Source of the DNA: JAUWPO01 sp965603285
GTDB lineage: Bacteria; Chloroflexota; Anaerolineae; Anaerolineales; UBA4823
Assembly (NCBI GenBank): GCA_965603285.1
Contig: CBFDCK010000002.1
Location: forward strand, 11,916 to 75,915
DNA length: 64,000 nt
Direction of reading: 5' to 3'
Translations under genes and position numbers: made by a program
Part shown: positions 53,648-62,991 of the stretch, one piece after another
Position numbering within the stretch: the stretch's first letter is position 1
How the letters are laid out: each line of letters starts with the position of its first letter
Notes under the pieces: model-generated
Database searches by the model: none
The model's input: the letters and a program-made list of their open reading frames with translations, nothing else
What the model was told of the DNA's origin: nothing

Positions 53648-54453
53648 AGAAAAATCCTCTCTGAATTAGTTTGCGATGTCTCAACCACGACATCATAAGA
53701 TAATTCTTGAATTTCGGCAATCTTTTCGGCGACATATTTTACATAAGCTGGTTCATTGCGCTTGCCTCGAAATGGGTTAGGGGTCAGGAATGGTGCATCG
53801 GTCTCAATAAGTAGACTTTCTAATGGGACTGAACCCACTACTCGATGTAGTTCATTAGATTTTTTATATGTAACCGGTCCCGTAATACCCAAACAAAAAT
53901 TCAATGTGATCGCTTTTTGGGCTGAAATAAGATCCCCACTGAAAGAATGCAGCACACCGGGACATGCAGCCAATTCAGAATTTGTTACAATCAATTTTTC
54001 TATCCATATCGCTAGGATTTTTATCGCGTCTGATGTAGCCTTTTGATCATCAGAACTCGAATTCCGAGTATGAATTACCACTGGAAGACCCAACTTAGCA
54101 GCCATACTAAGTTGCAACTTGAAAATTTTCAACTGTTTTTCAGGAGGCGTCCGGTCCCGATAGTAATCTAACCCAATCTCGCCAATTGCTACCACTTTAG
54201 GTTTTGCTGCCAGAATTTGGAGTCTATTTACAGTTTCCTCATCCCACGAATCGGCTTCGTTTGGATGCACACCAACTGCTGCATACACTTCCGGATATTG
54301 TTGTGCTAATTTGAGTGCATTCTCACTTGTAAGGATATTTATTCCAGGATTAAGGATCCGAACAACACCAGCACGCCTCGCTCTATTAATAATTTCAGTG
54401 CGTTCATTATCAAAATTGTCAAAATCTAAATGACAGTGTGTATCTGATAGCAT
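53641..54453 (-). CDS. TatD-family metal-dependent hydrolase (DNase)
   Basis: A 270-residue TIM-barrel metallohydrolase. Metal ligands: SDTHCHLDF at the N-terminus, GEIGLDYYRDRTPPEKQ near residue 93, VIHTRNS, CPGVLHSFSG and LIETDAPFLTP. These define TatD proteins, which act as 3'-5' exonucleases in repair. The ATG overlaps the phosphopentomutase stop (TAATG), so it is translationally coupled. Confidence 0.92.
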   Translation of the reverse strand: MLSDTHCHLDFDNFDNERTEIINRARRAGVVRILNPGINILTSENALKLAQQYPEVYAAVGVHPNEADSWDEETVNRLQILAAKPKVVAIGEIGLDYYRDRTPPEKQLKIFKLQLSMAAKLGLPVVIHTRNSSSDDQKATSDAIKILAIWIEKLIVTNSELAACPGVLHSFSGDLISAQKAITLNFCLGITGPVTYKKSNELHRVVGSVPLESLLIETDAPFLTPNPFRGKRNEPAYVKYVAEKIAEIQELSYDVVVETSQTNSERIFLW

Positions 54454-55643
54454 TAGTGAATGTTCGGCAACAGAATATCTTTCGCGAATTCTTCTCCTTC
54501 TCCAGTACCTTCTACTTCTAACATAGCAGCGATCGTTTCTGCAACATCACAAAATGATCCGCGAGTGCCGATATTTGAATTTGTTTTAACTTTATAGCCA
54601 GCTGCCAACAATGGGACTCGTTCACGAGAGTGATCTGTCGATGGTGTTGTTGGGTCATTGCCGTGATCTGCCGTGATCAGTAGAACGTCATTTATTGACA
54701 AAGCCGCTAAAATCTCAGGAAAACGCTCATCAAATTCCTCAAGAGCTTCAGCGTAGCCTTGGGGGTTGTTGCGATGTCCGTAAAGTTGGTCAAAATCAAT
54801 TAGATTGGCAAAAATCAAACCAGGTCGACGTGTATTAATGAATTCGATCGTCGCGTCAACAGTATTTTGATTATTGGTAGTGTGGTTTGAATCAGTTAAC
54901 CCCTGGAAGGCAAAAATATCTTCGATCTTTCCCACTCCGGCAACCATCAATCCTGCATTGCTGACTTTATCTAATATTGTCTCCCTAGGAGGCAGGAGTG
55001 AGAAATCTTTTCGCCTTTCAGTTCTTTTGAAATTATCATGTTCACCGATAAATGGACGAGCGATCACTCTGGATACATTCAGTGCACCAGTTAACAAATC
55101 CCTGGCAATTCCACAAATCCGGTATAACTCTTCGATCGGGATCACTTCTTCATGCGCCGCAATCTGAAATACGCTATCAGCGGATGTATAGACAATAGGA
55201 TTTCCGGTCCTGATATGTTCCTCACCCAGGTCCTGGATAATTACCGTACCTGAAGCTGGGTAATTTCCGAGGGTTTTTCTTCCTATCTGAGACTCAATTT
55301 CCTCAATAAATTCCCTGGGAAATCCTTGCGGAAATGTTGGAAATGGATTGAACAATGATACACCGGCTAGTTCCCAGTGACCTGTAGTTGTGTCTTTGCC
55401 GGCGGAGATCTCAGTTAATCTTCCATATGCACCGGTGGTCTTTTCAACAGCAGGGACACCCTCGAAATCTCCTAAATATCCCAATCCTAGCTGAGCAAGA
55501 TTAGGCAAATCTAAACCTCCCACAGCTCTTGCTGTATTCCCCAGTGTATCTGATCCAAGATCACCATAAAGTTCGGCATCAGGAGCGTCACCAATACCTA
55601 CACTATCCAATACCAATAAAACAACCTGGTCAACTTTCCTCAT
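54453..55643 (-). CDS. deoB: Phosphopentomutase
   Basis: A 396-residue alkaline-phosphatase-fold mutase interconverting (deoxy)ribose 1- and 5-phosphates. Metal-binding motifs: LLVLDSVGIGDAPDAELYGD at the N-terminus, SAGKDTTTGHWEL near residue 84 with the phospho-threonine, NLIDFDQLYGH, and TADHGNDPTTPSTDHSRE near residue 325. It feeds deoxyribose 5-phosphate to aldolases such as DeoC, of which two homologues lie in the window, though far away. AGGAT site; 6 bp from the upstream phosphohexomutase gene. Confidence 0.94.
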   Translation of the reverse strand: MRKVDQVVLLVLDSVGIGDAPDAELYGDLGSDTLGNTARAVGGLDLPNLAQLGLGYLGDFEGVPAVEKTTGAYGRLTEISAGKDTTTGHWELAGVSLFNPFPTFPQGFPREFIEEIESQIGRKTLGNYPASGTVIIQDLGEEHIRTGNPIVYTSADSVFQIAAHEEVIPIEELYRICGIARDLLTGALNVSRVIARPFIGEHDNFKRTERRKDFSLLPPRETILDKVSNAGLMVAGVGKIEDIFAFQGLTDSNHTTNNQNTVDATIEFINTRRPGLIFANLIDFDQLYGHRNNPQGYAEALEEFDERFPEILAALSINDVLLITADHGNDPTTPSTDHSRERVPLLAAGYKVKTNSNIGTRGSFCDVAETIAAMLEVEGTGEGEEFAKDILLPNIH

Positions 55644-55649
55644 TTCTAT

Positions 55650-57149
55650 TTATCCTATCGCTTCGCGAAGTCCCTCATCCAGATCAGAAATATCAACGTA
55701 CTCGTATTGTTTCAAATCATCTCGAACCAATGTGACGATTTCCTTTAAACTTTGCTCGTCCCTTGCCTGGAACCTGGCAGTCAACTTTGGTTGTGTATTC
55801 GAAGCTCGAACCAATGCCCACTTGTGAAGAGCAAAAGTAATTCGTACCCCATCGATATCCAAAACTTCATATCCTCGTGATTTATACATTTCCTGTAACT
55901 CGGAGATCAGTTCTGCTTTTTTATTATCCGGGCATGGAAGAGCCAATTCACGCGTTGTTTTCAAGTCAGGTAAATCTCCCAATGATTGCGATATCGATTG
56001 GTTTGACCGTGAAAGAATTTCAAGCACCCGCGCTGATACGTAAATAGCATCATCAAAGCCATAGAAGCGATCACGGAAAAATATGTGCCCGCTCAATTCG
56101 CCGCCCAACAGTGCTGGTTTCCCTTCTGCAACGTCCTCAGCCATTTTTTGTTTTATATTCGAATGCCCGGTTTTCCACATTACGGGAGTACCGCCACGTT
56201 TTTCAATATCACCAATTAATAAATCGCTGCATTTCACATCAAACACAATTTCGGCGCCTGGATGTTCTTCTAAAACCTTTCTTGCCAGGAATAGAACCAG
56301 TAGATCTGATTCAATTTTACATCCTTTCTCATTGACAATTCCCACCCTGTCAGCATCTCCGTCATAAGCAATACCTACATCAGCACCAAGTTCCTTTACT
56401 TTTTCACCTAATTCCTGCACTTTGCTGGGTTGTTCTGGATCAGGTGAACCTTTAGGAAATGGGTATATCAATTCTGAATTTATCGGGATGACCTCATAAC
56501 CCAATTCGGATAATAAACGCGGACCGAAAATACCACCGGTGGCGTTCCCGGGGTCCACGACAACTTTGAGCGGCTTATCAGCAGTCTTGACACGCTCCTT
56601 CAGGGCTCGAATATACGTTTCAACAATAGTTCCTTCACTGTAGACACCTTTTCCAACTTCAAAATCCTGATTCTTTATCAGTGTGAGCAACAATTGAATT
56701 TCATGACCAACGAGAGTCTGGTAACCGGCTTTACTTAATTTCAAACCATTTGACCACATTGGGTTATGGCTTCCGGTAACCATCATCCCGCCGTCACACT
56801 GCAGCTCTTCCACAGAAAAATATAGTAGAGGTGTAGTTGAAAGACCGATATCAATAATTTCACAACCAGTTGAAAGAGCACCGACAATAAAACCAGCAGC
56901 TAAGTCCAGTGACGTCCGCCGGTTATCCCTTCCAATAACTATCTTAGATCCTGAAGAGCGTTTTATCCAAGTCCCGTATGATTTCCCGATCAACCAAGCC
57001 TGTCGGGCGGTTAAGTCAGGCTTTCGTTTGAAATCCGGATTCAAAGGATCAATATCCGCTACACCTCGAATATCATAGCTGCGGAATATTTCTGGTGAAA
57101 CCTCAATATCGTTGATTAATAATTGCTCTTTTTGTATTCCTTGTTCCAC
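55650..57149 (-). CDS. Phosphomannomutase/phosphoglucomutase
   Basis: A 499-residue alpha-D-phosphohexomutase. SYDIRGVADIDPLNP near the N-terminus, the phosphoserine loop MMVTGSHNPMWSNGLKL near residue 130, the metal loop AYDGDADRVGIV near residue 268, and the sugar loop GGELSGHIFFRD near residue 347 are all intact. GTG start with GGGAG upstream. It supplies mannose 1-phosphate or glucose 1-phosphate for envelope sugars. Confidence 0.92.
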   Translation of the reverse strand: MEQGIQKEQLLINDIEVSPEIFRSYDIRGVADIDPLNPDFKRKPDLTARQAWLIGKSYGTWIKRSSGSKIVIGRDNRRTSLDLAAGFIVGALSTGCEIIDIGLSTTPLLYFSVEELQCDGGMMVTGSHNPMWSNGLKLSKAGYQTLVGHEIQLLLTLIKNQDFEVGKGVYSEGTIVETYIRALKERVKTADKPLKVVVDPGNATGGIFGPRLLSELGYEVIPINSELIYPFPKGSPDPEQPSKVQELGEKVKELGADVGIAYDGDADRVGIVNEKGCKIESDLLVLFLARKVLEEHPGAEIVFDVKCSDLLIGDIEKRGGTPVMWKTGHSNIKQKMAEDVAEGKPALLGGELSGHIFFRDRFYGFDDAIYVSARVLEILSRSNQSISQSLGDLPDLKTTRELALPCPDNKKAELISELQEMYKSRGYEVLDIDGVRITFALHKWALVRASNTQPKLTARFQARDEQSLKEIVTLVRDDLKQYEYVDISDLDEGLREAIG

Positions 57150-57261
57150 GATGATAACTCCCTAGAAATTTTGTTTTATCCTCATTTCCATATTGAGCTT
57201 AATGAATATCAATAGCTGTAACTACAATACATTCGCTGTGAATGACCTAAAAATTTCAAAT

Positions 57262-58719
57262 TTACAGAGAAATCAATCCTCCACGAGTGCAATTCAGAAT
57301 ATCAATCTTGCCATCATTTACTCCGCTGGTTTTTTGTGCATCTTGACAAAGCTTGTAAGCGATCTTAGCCAGATCTTCCTCAGTACTCTCATGATCAGAT
57401 TCCAACATGACGCGGAATATCGGTTCAGTACCAGAATACCGCAAATTAATCCGATTAATTCCAGGAGTTACATCAATAATTTGTTCCTCAAGACTATCCA
57501 AGTCATTCCTATCTATTCGTGGACCAGATCCGACATGAGCTGAAGCGATAATTTGAGGTGTCTTATTTACACTTGCTGTAAAATCTCCCATATTTTTGTA
57601 TCCTGATTCAAGATACGCATGCATCAAGTACAGAGCAGTTCGAATACCATCACCGGTTGTGAATTCGTCATTAAGTAAAATCACATGTCCCGATTGCTCC
57701 CCGCCAAGACCATATTGGCCTACTTGGTTATTCTGGGTTCTTAGTTCAACCAATTTTTCTACAACATGTTTATCACCGACCCGAGTTTCAAACATTTTGA
57801 ATCCAGAAGACTCAACAAAAGTTTTGAGACCTGCGTTACGCATTGTTGTTGTCACAACGGAATTTGCTAACAACCAGCCATGCCCACCTAAATAGTGGGC
57901 AAGTAACCCGAGAATATAGTCTCCATCAATCAATTTTCCAGTATTATCGACAAATGCAACTCTATCAGCGTCTCCATCGAATGCCAGACCAAAATCAGCC
58001 TGATAATGTTGGATTAGTGATCCCATTTCACTCGGATATCTCCTGATGTGCTCAGAACCGCATTTAACGTTTATATTTTCTCCTGTTGGTGAGGAATTGA
58101 TTGCTATTACTTTTGCACCAGCCCGATCGAAAACCTGCGGTGCAATCCAAGATGCGGCTCCATTTGCACAATCTATGACAATTTTTAGTCCCCCAAGAAA
58201 CCTATTTGGGTGTTCAGAAAGCAGTGCTTGAATATATAATTCGTGTAATACTCCACCATTGGCTGCTCGGCCGATTTTCCACGAAGGTATCCTTGTTTCA
58301 GCTTCTACCATCTTCTCAGCGAGAGCTATTCGCTCAATCTTTCGCTCTATATCTGGGGATAATTTTTTCCCGTCTGCACCAAAAAACTTGACTCCATTCT
58401 GCTCAACTGGATTATGCGAAGCAGAAATCACCGCACCAGCAGCCGCACCCATTTTCTTGATCAACCAAGATACGCCAGATGTTGGAATGACCTCAGTATC
58501 GATTACAACAACTCCGCTTGCCATTAATCCCGATACTAACGCACTCTGAAGCATCGGTCCTGAAGATCGTGTATCGCGGCCAACAACAATATTCGCATTT
58601 TTATTATCAGAAATAAGGATTCTTCCCGCAGATTTTCCAATTTCAAGAAAAAACTCGGGTACTAAGGGCCATTTTCCAACCGTTCCTCGAATGCCATCTG
58701 TACCAAACAATTCGGTCAT
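57262..58719 (-). CDS. glmM: Phosphoglucosamine mutase
   Basis: A 485-residue phosphohexomutase converting glucosamine 6-phosphate to the 1-phosphate for peptidoglycan precursors. FGTDGIRGTVGKWPL opens the protein, the phosphoserine loop reads VISASHNPVEQNGVKFFGAD near residue 98, the metal loop LAFDGDADRVAFVD near residue 245, and the sugar loop LGGEQSGHVILLND near residue 340. FGTDGIRG and GEQSGH are GlmM-specific. It is somewhat longer than the common 445-460 residues. GGAG site. It is separated from the preceding mutase gene by 112 bp. Confidence 0.92.
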   Translation of the reverse strand: MTELFGTDGIRGTVGKWPLVPEFFLEIGKSAGRILISDNKNANIVVGRDTRSSGPMLQSALVSGLMASGVVVIDTEVIPTSGVSWLIKKMGAAAGAVISASHNPVEQNGVKFFGADGKKLSPDIERKIERIALAEKMVEAETRIPSWKIGRAANGGVLHELYIQALLSEHPNRFLGGLKIVIDCANGAASWIAPQVFDRAGAKVIAINSSPTGENINVKCGSEHIRRYPSEMGSLIQHYQADFGLAFDGDADRVAFVDNTGKLIDGDYILGLLAHYLGGHGWLLANSVVTTTMRNAGLKTFVESSGFKMFETRVGDKHVVEKLVELRTQNNQVGQYGLGGEQSGHVILLNDEFTTGDGIRTALYLMHAYLESGYKNMGDFTASVNKTPQIIASAHVGSGPRIDRNDLDSLEEQIIDVTPGINRINLRYSGTEPIFRVMLESDHESTEEDLAKIAYKLCQDAQKTSGVNDGKIDILNCTRGGLISL

Positions 58720-58967
58720 AAATTGTCTCCAGGATTAGGAATTGGTGTAATTATTTCTTCCCACAGATTTAATAATTTTCCTCGTAGCGGGTTTAGATTA
58801 CCAGGTTGATTTAGAAATTGTACCACTCCATACATCTCAATTTCAACCCTGATGTATCTTGACTCACATACCGTTATCGATGCATCTAATAAACCAACTT
58901 CGTGGTATATTCATTTATCCCAGTTTCAACTAATTGATGCACGATGATAATCACATAAGGTGTGTAT

Positions 58968-60125
58968 ATGCATAATCAGAAAGTATATTTAGACTTCGCA
59001 GCCACTACCCCCGTCGATGACAGGGTAATGAAAGCAATGTACCCTTATTTTAGCGAGCAATTTGGTAACCCATCATCAATACATAGCTTCGGTCAACAAG
59101 CAGAAGCAGCTGTTGAAGATGCCAGGGACACCGTCGCAGAAGGTTTAAACAGCCACGCAAACGAGATCGTTTTCACTGCTTGTGGGTCGGAAAGCGACAA
59201 CCTGGCAATCCGAGGGGCTGCAATCGCTGCCCGTGAGTTGCGCGGTGCAGGCCACATTTTGATAAGCCAGGTTGAACACCACGCGATCTCCCACACTGCT
59301 GAACAATTAAAACACTATCACGGTTTCAACCTGGAATATATACCTGTTGATGAATATGGAATGGTAAATCCGAATGATGTTGCTATGCGAATAAAACCCG
59401 ATACTGCTGTTGTATCAGTCATATACGCAAATAATGAAGTGGGGACGATAAATTCGATTTCAGAGATTGGGGAAATTTGCCGCCAGCGCAATATCCCATT
59501 TCACACAGATGCCGTCCAGGTTACTGCATATCTGGCGATGGACGTGGAGGCGCTTCAAGTTGATCTGCTTTCTATTGGAGCACACAAATTTTATGGACCA
59601 AAAGGAGTCGGGGTACTCTACATCCGTGATAGAACTCCTATCCTAGCTTCACAAACCGGTGGAGGACAGGAAACTGGTTTGAGAGCTGGAACTCACAATG
59701 TTCCATATATCGTGGGTCTTGCGGCCGCGTTTGAAATATCTCAAGAAGAGCGAGAGAAACGTGTCTCGTATCTTCTTCCGCTGCGCAATTATCTCATTGA
59801 AGAAACCCTTGAGACGATACCTAATGCAAGATTGACAGGTCACCCGATTAAACGTCTGCCAAACCACGCAAGTTTTGTATTTAAAGAAGTCGATGGAAAC
59901 AACTTATTGATGCTATTGGATGTTGAAGGTTTCGCATGTTCGTCTGGTTCAGCATGCCGCACTGGCGACCCGCAACCATCTAATGTCCTGACTGCAATGG
60001 GTATTTCATCTGAATGGGCTTTGGGCTCATTAAGGATCACATTAGGAACCCAAACAACCTTCAATGAATTAGAATCATTCCTGCGTGTATTACCAAAAGC
60101 AGTCGAACGTTGCAGGATCAGATAA
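58968..60125 (+). CDS. Cysteine desulfurase (NifS/IscS type)
   Basis: A 385-residue PLP enzyme releasing sulfur from cysteine for Fe-S clusters and thiolated tRNA. YLDFAATTPVD near the N-terminus, FTACGSESDNLAIRGA near residue 66, the PLP lysine in LLSIGAHKFYGPKG near residue 205, and the mobile catalytic loop ACSSGSACRTGD near residue 326. ATG chosen because AAGG lies 8 nt upstream; the in-frame GTG two codons earlier is less likely. The mnmA gene follows 4 bp later, so sulfur transfer to tRNA is the probable use; Fe-S-rich CODH/ACS enzymes would also need it. Confidence 0.93.
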   Translation: MHNQKVYLDFAATTPVDDRVMKAMYPYFSEQFGNPSSIHSFGQQAEAAVEDARDTVAEGLNSHANEIVFTACGSESDNLAIRGAAIAARELRGAGHILISQVEHHAISHTAEQLKHYHGFNLEYIPVDEYGMVNPNDVAMRIKPDTAVVSVIYANNEVGTINSISEIGEICRQRNIPFHTDAVQVTAYLAMDVEALQVDLLSIGAHKFYGPKGVGVLYIRDRTPILASQTGGGQETGLRAGTHNVPYIVGLAAAFEISQEEREKRVSYLLPLRNYLIEETLETIPNARLTGHPIKRLPNHASFVFKEVDGNNLLMLLDVEGFACSSGSACRTGDPQPSNVLTAMGISSEWALGSLRITLGTQTTFNELESFLRVLPKAVERCRIR

Positions 60126-60129
60126 CGAG

Positions 60130-61200
60130 ATGAACAAAAAAACTAGGGTTGTTGTCGCCATGAGCGGTGGTGTAGACAGTTCGGTTGCTGCTGCCCTACT
60201 TGTCGAACAGGGTTATGAAGTTATTGGAGTAATGCTCCACTTGTGGAGCGAATCTGAGCAAGAAGCACACAACCGATGTTGTACTCCCAACGCTATGGCA
60301 CTCGCGCGTCGGGTAGCTGCCAAATTGGAAATACCTTTTTACGCCATTGACGCAAAGCAGGTATTTCGCAAAGAAGTAGTAGAACACTTCATTAATGGCT
60401 ATGCGAATGGCATCACACCGAATCCGTGTTTGGTTTGTAATAAACGCATTCGCTGGGGATTCCTTTTCGACAAAGCTGTCTCTCTAGGTGCCCGATACTT
60501 AGCCACTGGTCACTATGCCCGTCTTGATCACGATAAGCATAGTTATATTAGTTTGCTGCGTGCTAAAGACAGAGCGAAAGACCAATCCTATGTGCTGCAT
60601 ATGTTGAATCAAGCACAGTTGAGGCAAACTGTACTACCGTTGGGTGGAATAATTAAATCTCAGGTGCGTCAAATTGCCCGTGATTTTGATCTTCCGGTCG
60701 CAGAGCGCAATGAGAGCCAGGATCTTTGCTTCCTGGGGAACGGTAGCTACCGTGAATTTCTTTTACGCAATGCCCCCTACTTGCATAACCCTGGTCCGAT
60801 AATTAGAGGTGACGGAACGCATTTAGGAGTTCATCAAGGTCAGGCTTTTTACACTATCGGACAGCGTAAGGGATTAGGTATCAGCGCCCCTGATCCGCTG
60901 TACGTATTGGAAAAAGACATTCGCGCAAATGCGATCATTGTTGGTCAAAAGGAAGAGCTCGGGAAAAGAGAGCTAACAGCAGAAAGCGTAAATTGGATAT
61001 CAGGAGAACCGCCCGAAACTCCATTCCACGCTCAAATTAAGATACGATACAAATCCAGCGCCGTCAGAGGATTTGTAACCCCGCATGACGTCACTCGCTT
61101 TCATATTGGATTTGAAAAGCCTCTGCGTGACATTACCCCTGGTCAAGCTGCAGTACTATATTCCGATGATCGGTGCCTTGGTGGAGGCATAATTGAATAA
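60130..61200 (+). CDS. mnmA: tRNA-specific 2-thiouridylase
   Basis: A 356-residue ATP pyrophosphatase that thiolates U34 of Lys, Glu and Gln tRNAs. PP-loop AMSGGVDSSVAAALL at residues 11-25, the catalytic cysteine in TPNPCLVCNKRIRWG near residue 104, the second cysteine in SQDLCFLGNG near residue 200, and GQRKGLGIS near residue 250. Start set at the ATG four bases after the desulfurase stop. Sulfur donor is likely the product of the adjacent gene. Confidence 0.94.
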   Translation: MNKKTRVVVAMSGGVDSSVAAALLVEQGYEVIGVMLHLWSESEQEAHNRCCTPNAMALARRVAAKLEIPFYAIDAKQVFRKEVVEHFINGYANGITPNPCLVCNKRIRWGFLFDKAVSLGARYLATGHYARLDHDKHSYISLLRAKDRAKDQSYVLHMLNQAQLRQTVLPLGGIIKSQVRQIARDFDLPVAERNESQDLCFLGNGSYREFLLRNAPYLHNPGPIIRGDGTHLGVHQGQAFYTIGQRKGLGISAPDPLYVLEKDIRANAIIVGQKEELGKRELTAESVNWISGEPPETPFHAQIKIRYKSSAVRGFVTPHDVTRFHIGFEKPLRDITPGQAAVLYSDDRCLGGGIIE

Positions 61201-61396
61201 AGGAAACCAGGAAAGTTAAGACCAATCGCTGTATGTATTTTCGTAAACGACAAGACACAATTCCGAGTTCACGAAGGATTAAATCACGTTTGGAAGGAGA
61301 CCTTTTTATCGCCCGCTTGGGGGTAAAATTGATTTCGGCAAATTGGGTTCACACACAGTGTGCCGCGTGCTGATAGCTTGTAGATTCTATGATCCA

Positions 61397-61474
61397 ATGA
61401 TTGAAAAATCCAAAAATGATAATCCTCCTCAAAATCCAGATGGCATATTAGAAATGCAAAAAGGTAGTTTATGA
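61397..61474 (+). CDS. Possible 25-residue peptide coupled to the next membrane protein
   Basis: A short hydrophilic frame (MIEKSKNDNPPQNPDG ...) whose TGA overlaps the ATG of the following gene as ATGA. This geometry suggests translational coupling; no strong ribosome site is visible, so it could be a chance frame. Confidence 0.25.
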   Translation: MIEKSKNDNPPQNPDGILEMQKGSL

Positions 61475-61743
61475 TTTCTCCGACTTTAATACTGGGTTTA
61501 ATAATCTCAACTTTGTATGGAGCAGCCTTTCATTTATGGAGAGGCGGCGGGATTGGACGATTAATCTTTTACTTAATATTGGCTTGGTGTGGGTTTTGGA
61601 CAGGTCAATTTTTAGCATCACAACTTGGGTTGACATTGTGGAGCGTTGGATCCCTCCACCTTGGTTTTGCTACCTTATTCAGTCTACTCTTTTTAGCTGT
61701 TGGCTATTGGTTGAGCCTGATAGATAAAGATAAGCGTAGTTAA
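61471..61743 (+). CDS. Small membrane protein, about three hydrophobic segments
   Basis: A 90-residue hydrophobic protein with segments near residues 3-20, 29-50 and 60-82, a short Arg/Gly turn (WRGGGIGR) and a charged C-terminus. No family recognised. AAAGGTAG lies just before the ATG. It stands between mnmA and the convergent cold-shock gene and shares the terminator at 61798 with it. Confidence 0.65.
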   Translation: MISPTLILGLIISTLYGAAFHLWRGGGIGRLIFYLILAWCGFWTGQFLASQLGLTLWSVGSLHLGFATLFSLLFLAVGYWLSLIDKDKRS

Positions 61744-61797
61744 TACAATCCCCCATCAATGTGATTTTTATATCTCCAAGTAGGTTAAAAATCAAAA

Positions 61798-61816
61798 CCC
61801 CTGCTCGAAGCAGGGG
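61798..61816. terminator. Bidirectional terminator between the membrane gene and the cold-shock gene
   Basis: CCCCTGCT and AGCAGGGG form a perfect 8-bp stem with a 3-nt loop. T runs follow on the minus strand (TTTTGATTTTT); a weaker T-rich stretch follows on the plus strand. Confidence 0.75.
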
Positions 61817-61838
61817 CTTTGTCTAATATTTCCATTTA

Positions 61839-62048
61839 CTAAACAAACACGACTTCAGAGGCTTGAAGACCTTTCGGTCCTTCTACTATGGTGAATTCTA
61901 CCTCCTGACCCTCTTCAAGGGCGCGAAAACCATCCGATTGGATAGCTGAGTAGTGGACAAATACATCAGGACCATCTTGTCTTTCTATAAATCCAAAACC
62001 CTTATTATTATTGAACCACTTGACAGTACCGGTTACACGATCACTCAT
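61839..62048 (-). CDS. Cold-shock protein (CspA family)
   Basis: A 69-residue OB-fold nucleic-acid chaperone. RNP1 (KGFGFIER) and RNP2-like (DVFVHYSAI) motifs are complete, as is the start TGTVKWFNNNKGFGFI. The ATG at 62048 is set by AAGGAG 8 nt upstream; longer versions are unsupported. A predicted 165-nt leader precedes it, which is typical of thermosensing csp messages. Confidence 0.95.
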   Translation of the reverse strand: MSDRVTGTVKWFNNNKGFGFIERQDGPDVFVHYSAIQSDGFRALEEGQEVEFTIVEGPKGLQASEVVFV

Positions 62049-62219
62049 TTCAAAAAACTCCTTTACTACTTTAAATATTTTATGGGGCTCATGCAGGTCT
62101 TTATCGTTCGTGTACAACCGGTAGTGCCAGACTATACAACAATCAGATTATGCGTATTAATCTTTTCATCCAGTTACTTACGAATTCCAAAGATTACTCA
62201 CGTGCCATTTGGATAATTG

Positions 62220-62248
62220 AGTCTAACATCCCTTATATATCTCGTCAA
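62220..62248 (-). promoter_or_regulatory. Promoter of the cold-shock gene with a long leader
   Basis: TTGACG (62243-62248), a 17-bp spacer and TAGACT (62220-62225) on the minus strand. Transcription would start near 62213, about 165 nt before the ATG. Confidence 0.5.
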
Positions 62249-62270
62249 GTGAACCCCTTCTTTGTGGTAA

Positions 62271-62276
62271 TATAAT
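62271..62276 (+). promoter_or_regulatory. -10 box placed for a leaderless Nudix transcript
   Basis: A perfect TATAAT ends 7 nt before the ATG at 62284, and no Shine-Dalgarno lies between, so the message probably starts at or next to the start codon. No convincing -35 box. Confidence 0.45.
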
Positions 62277-62283
62277 TTTCGAA

Positions 62284-62925
62284 ATGACTGGTTATCTCTC
62301 TACATTATCTCAAGCAGATATCACACGACTTCTAGCAGATAAATACAATAATCCACCATTTTCTCAATATAAACTGCACTCTTTCTATTCCAGGTTGAAA
62401 TTGCAGAAACCAAGTCTAGCCGCAGTGCTGGTGCCATTTCATAAAGAAGATGATGAGTGGCACATCTTATTCACTCGTCGTAATGTTGCTCTGGCGAAAC
62501 ACAGCGGTCAAGTATCTTTCCCGGGTGGTCGTTCAGAACCAGGTGATAACAGTCCCGAAGAGACCGCATTGCGAGAAACTTATGAGGAAATTGGAATAAT
62601 ACCAGAAGATATACACATATTAGGTAAATTACACGATTTCTTCACTATCACCCATTATCAAATTACCCCAATCGTTGGGAAAATCTCTTGGCCATATTCC
62701 CTTAAACTTGCTGACGATGAAGTTAGCCGAGTTTTCTCAATCCCATTGAATTGGTTAGCAAATCCTGACAATTATCAGATTAGAAAACGCACTCTACCTG
62801 AACCCTATGAACCGCTATCAGTAGTTCATTACAAACCCTACGAAAATGAAATATTATGGGGTGCAACTGCACGCATTGTGCTTTCTTTACTCAAGATACT
62901 ACTGCAAAATGAAAACATACATTAA
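62284..62925 (+). CDS. Nudix hydrolase, CoA pyrophosphatase type
   Basis: A 213-residue pyrophosphohydrolase. The Nudix box is complete (GGRSEPGDNSPEETALRETY continuing into EEIGI, residues 80-104) and is preceded by LFTRRNVALAKHSGQVSFPG, the signature of the CoA-diphosphatase (NudL/UPF0035) subgroup. It probably hydrolyses CoA or oxidised CoA to phosphopantetheine and adenosine diphosphate. Start assigned by the TATAAT placement and domain boundary. Confidence 0.9.
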   Translation: MTGYLSTLSQADITRLLADKYNNPPFSQYKLHSFYSRLKLQKPSLAAVLVPFHKEDDEWHILFTRRNVALAKHSGQVSFPGGRSEPGDNSPEETALRETYEEIGIIPEDIHILGKLHDFFTITHYQITPIVGKISWPYSLKLADDEVSRVFSIPLNWLANPDNYQIRKRTLPEPYEPLSVVHYKPYENEILWGATARIVLSLLKILLQNENIH

Positions 62926-62961
62926 TCAAAAAGGTCGGGTTTCATGCCGACCTTTTTGATT
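62924..62961. terminator. Bidirectional terminator between Nudix and L25 genes
   Basis: AATCAAAAAGGTCGG and CCGACCTTTTTGATT form a 15-bp perfect stem with an 8-nt loop; the A/T ends provide U runs in both directions. Confidence 0.85.
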
Positions 62962-62991
62962 CCCAAATTCATCATTTAGCAGTTATTAATA

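Noticed and set aside
61233..61373. 46-codon plus-strand frame after mnmA
   Set aside because: No Shine-Dalgarno and no recognisable pattern; kept only as a possibility.
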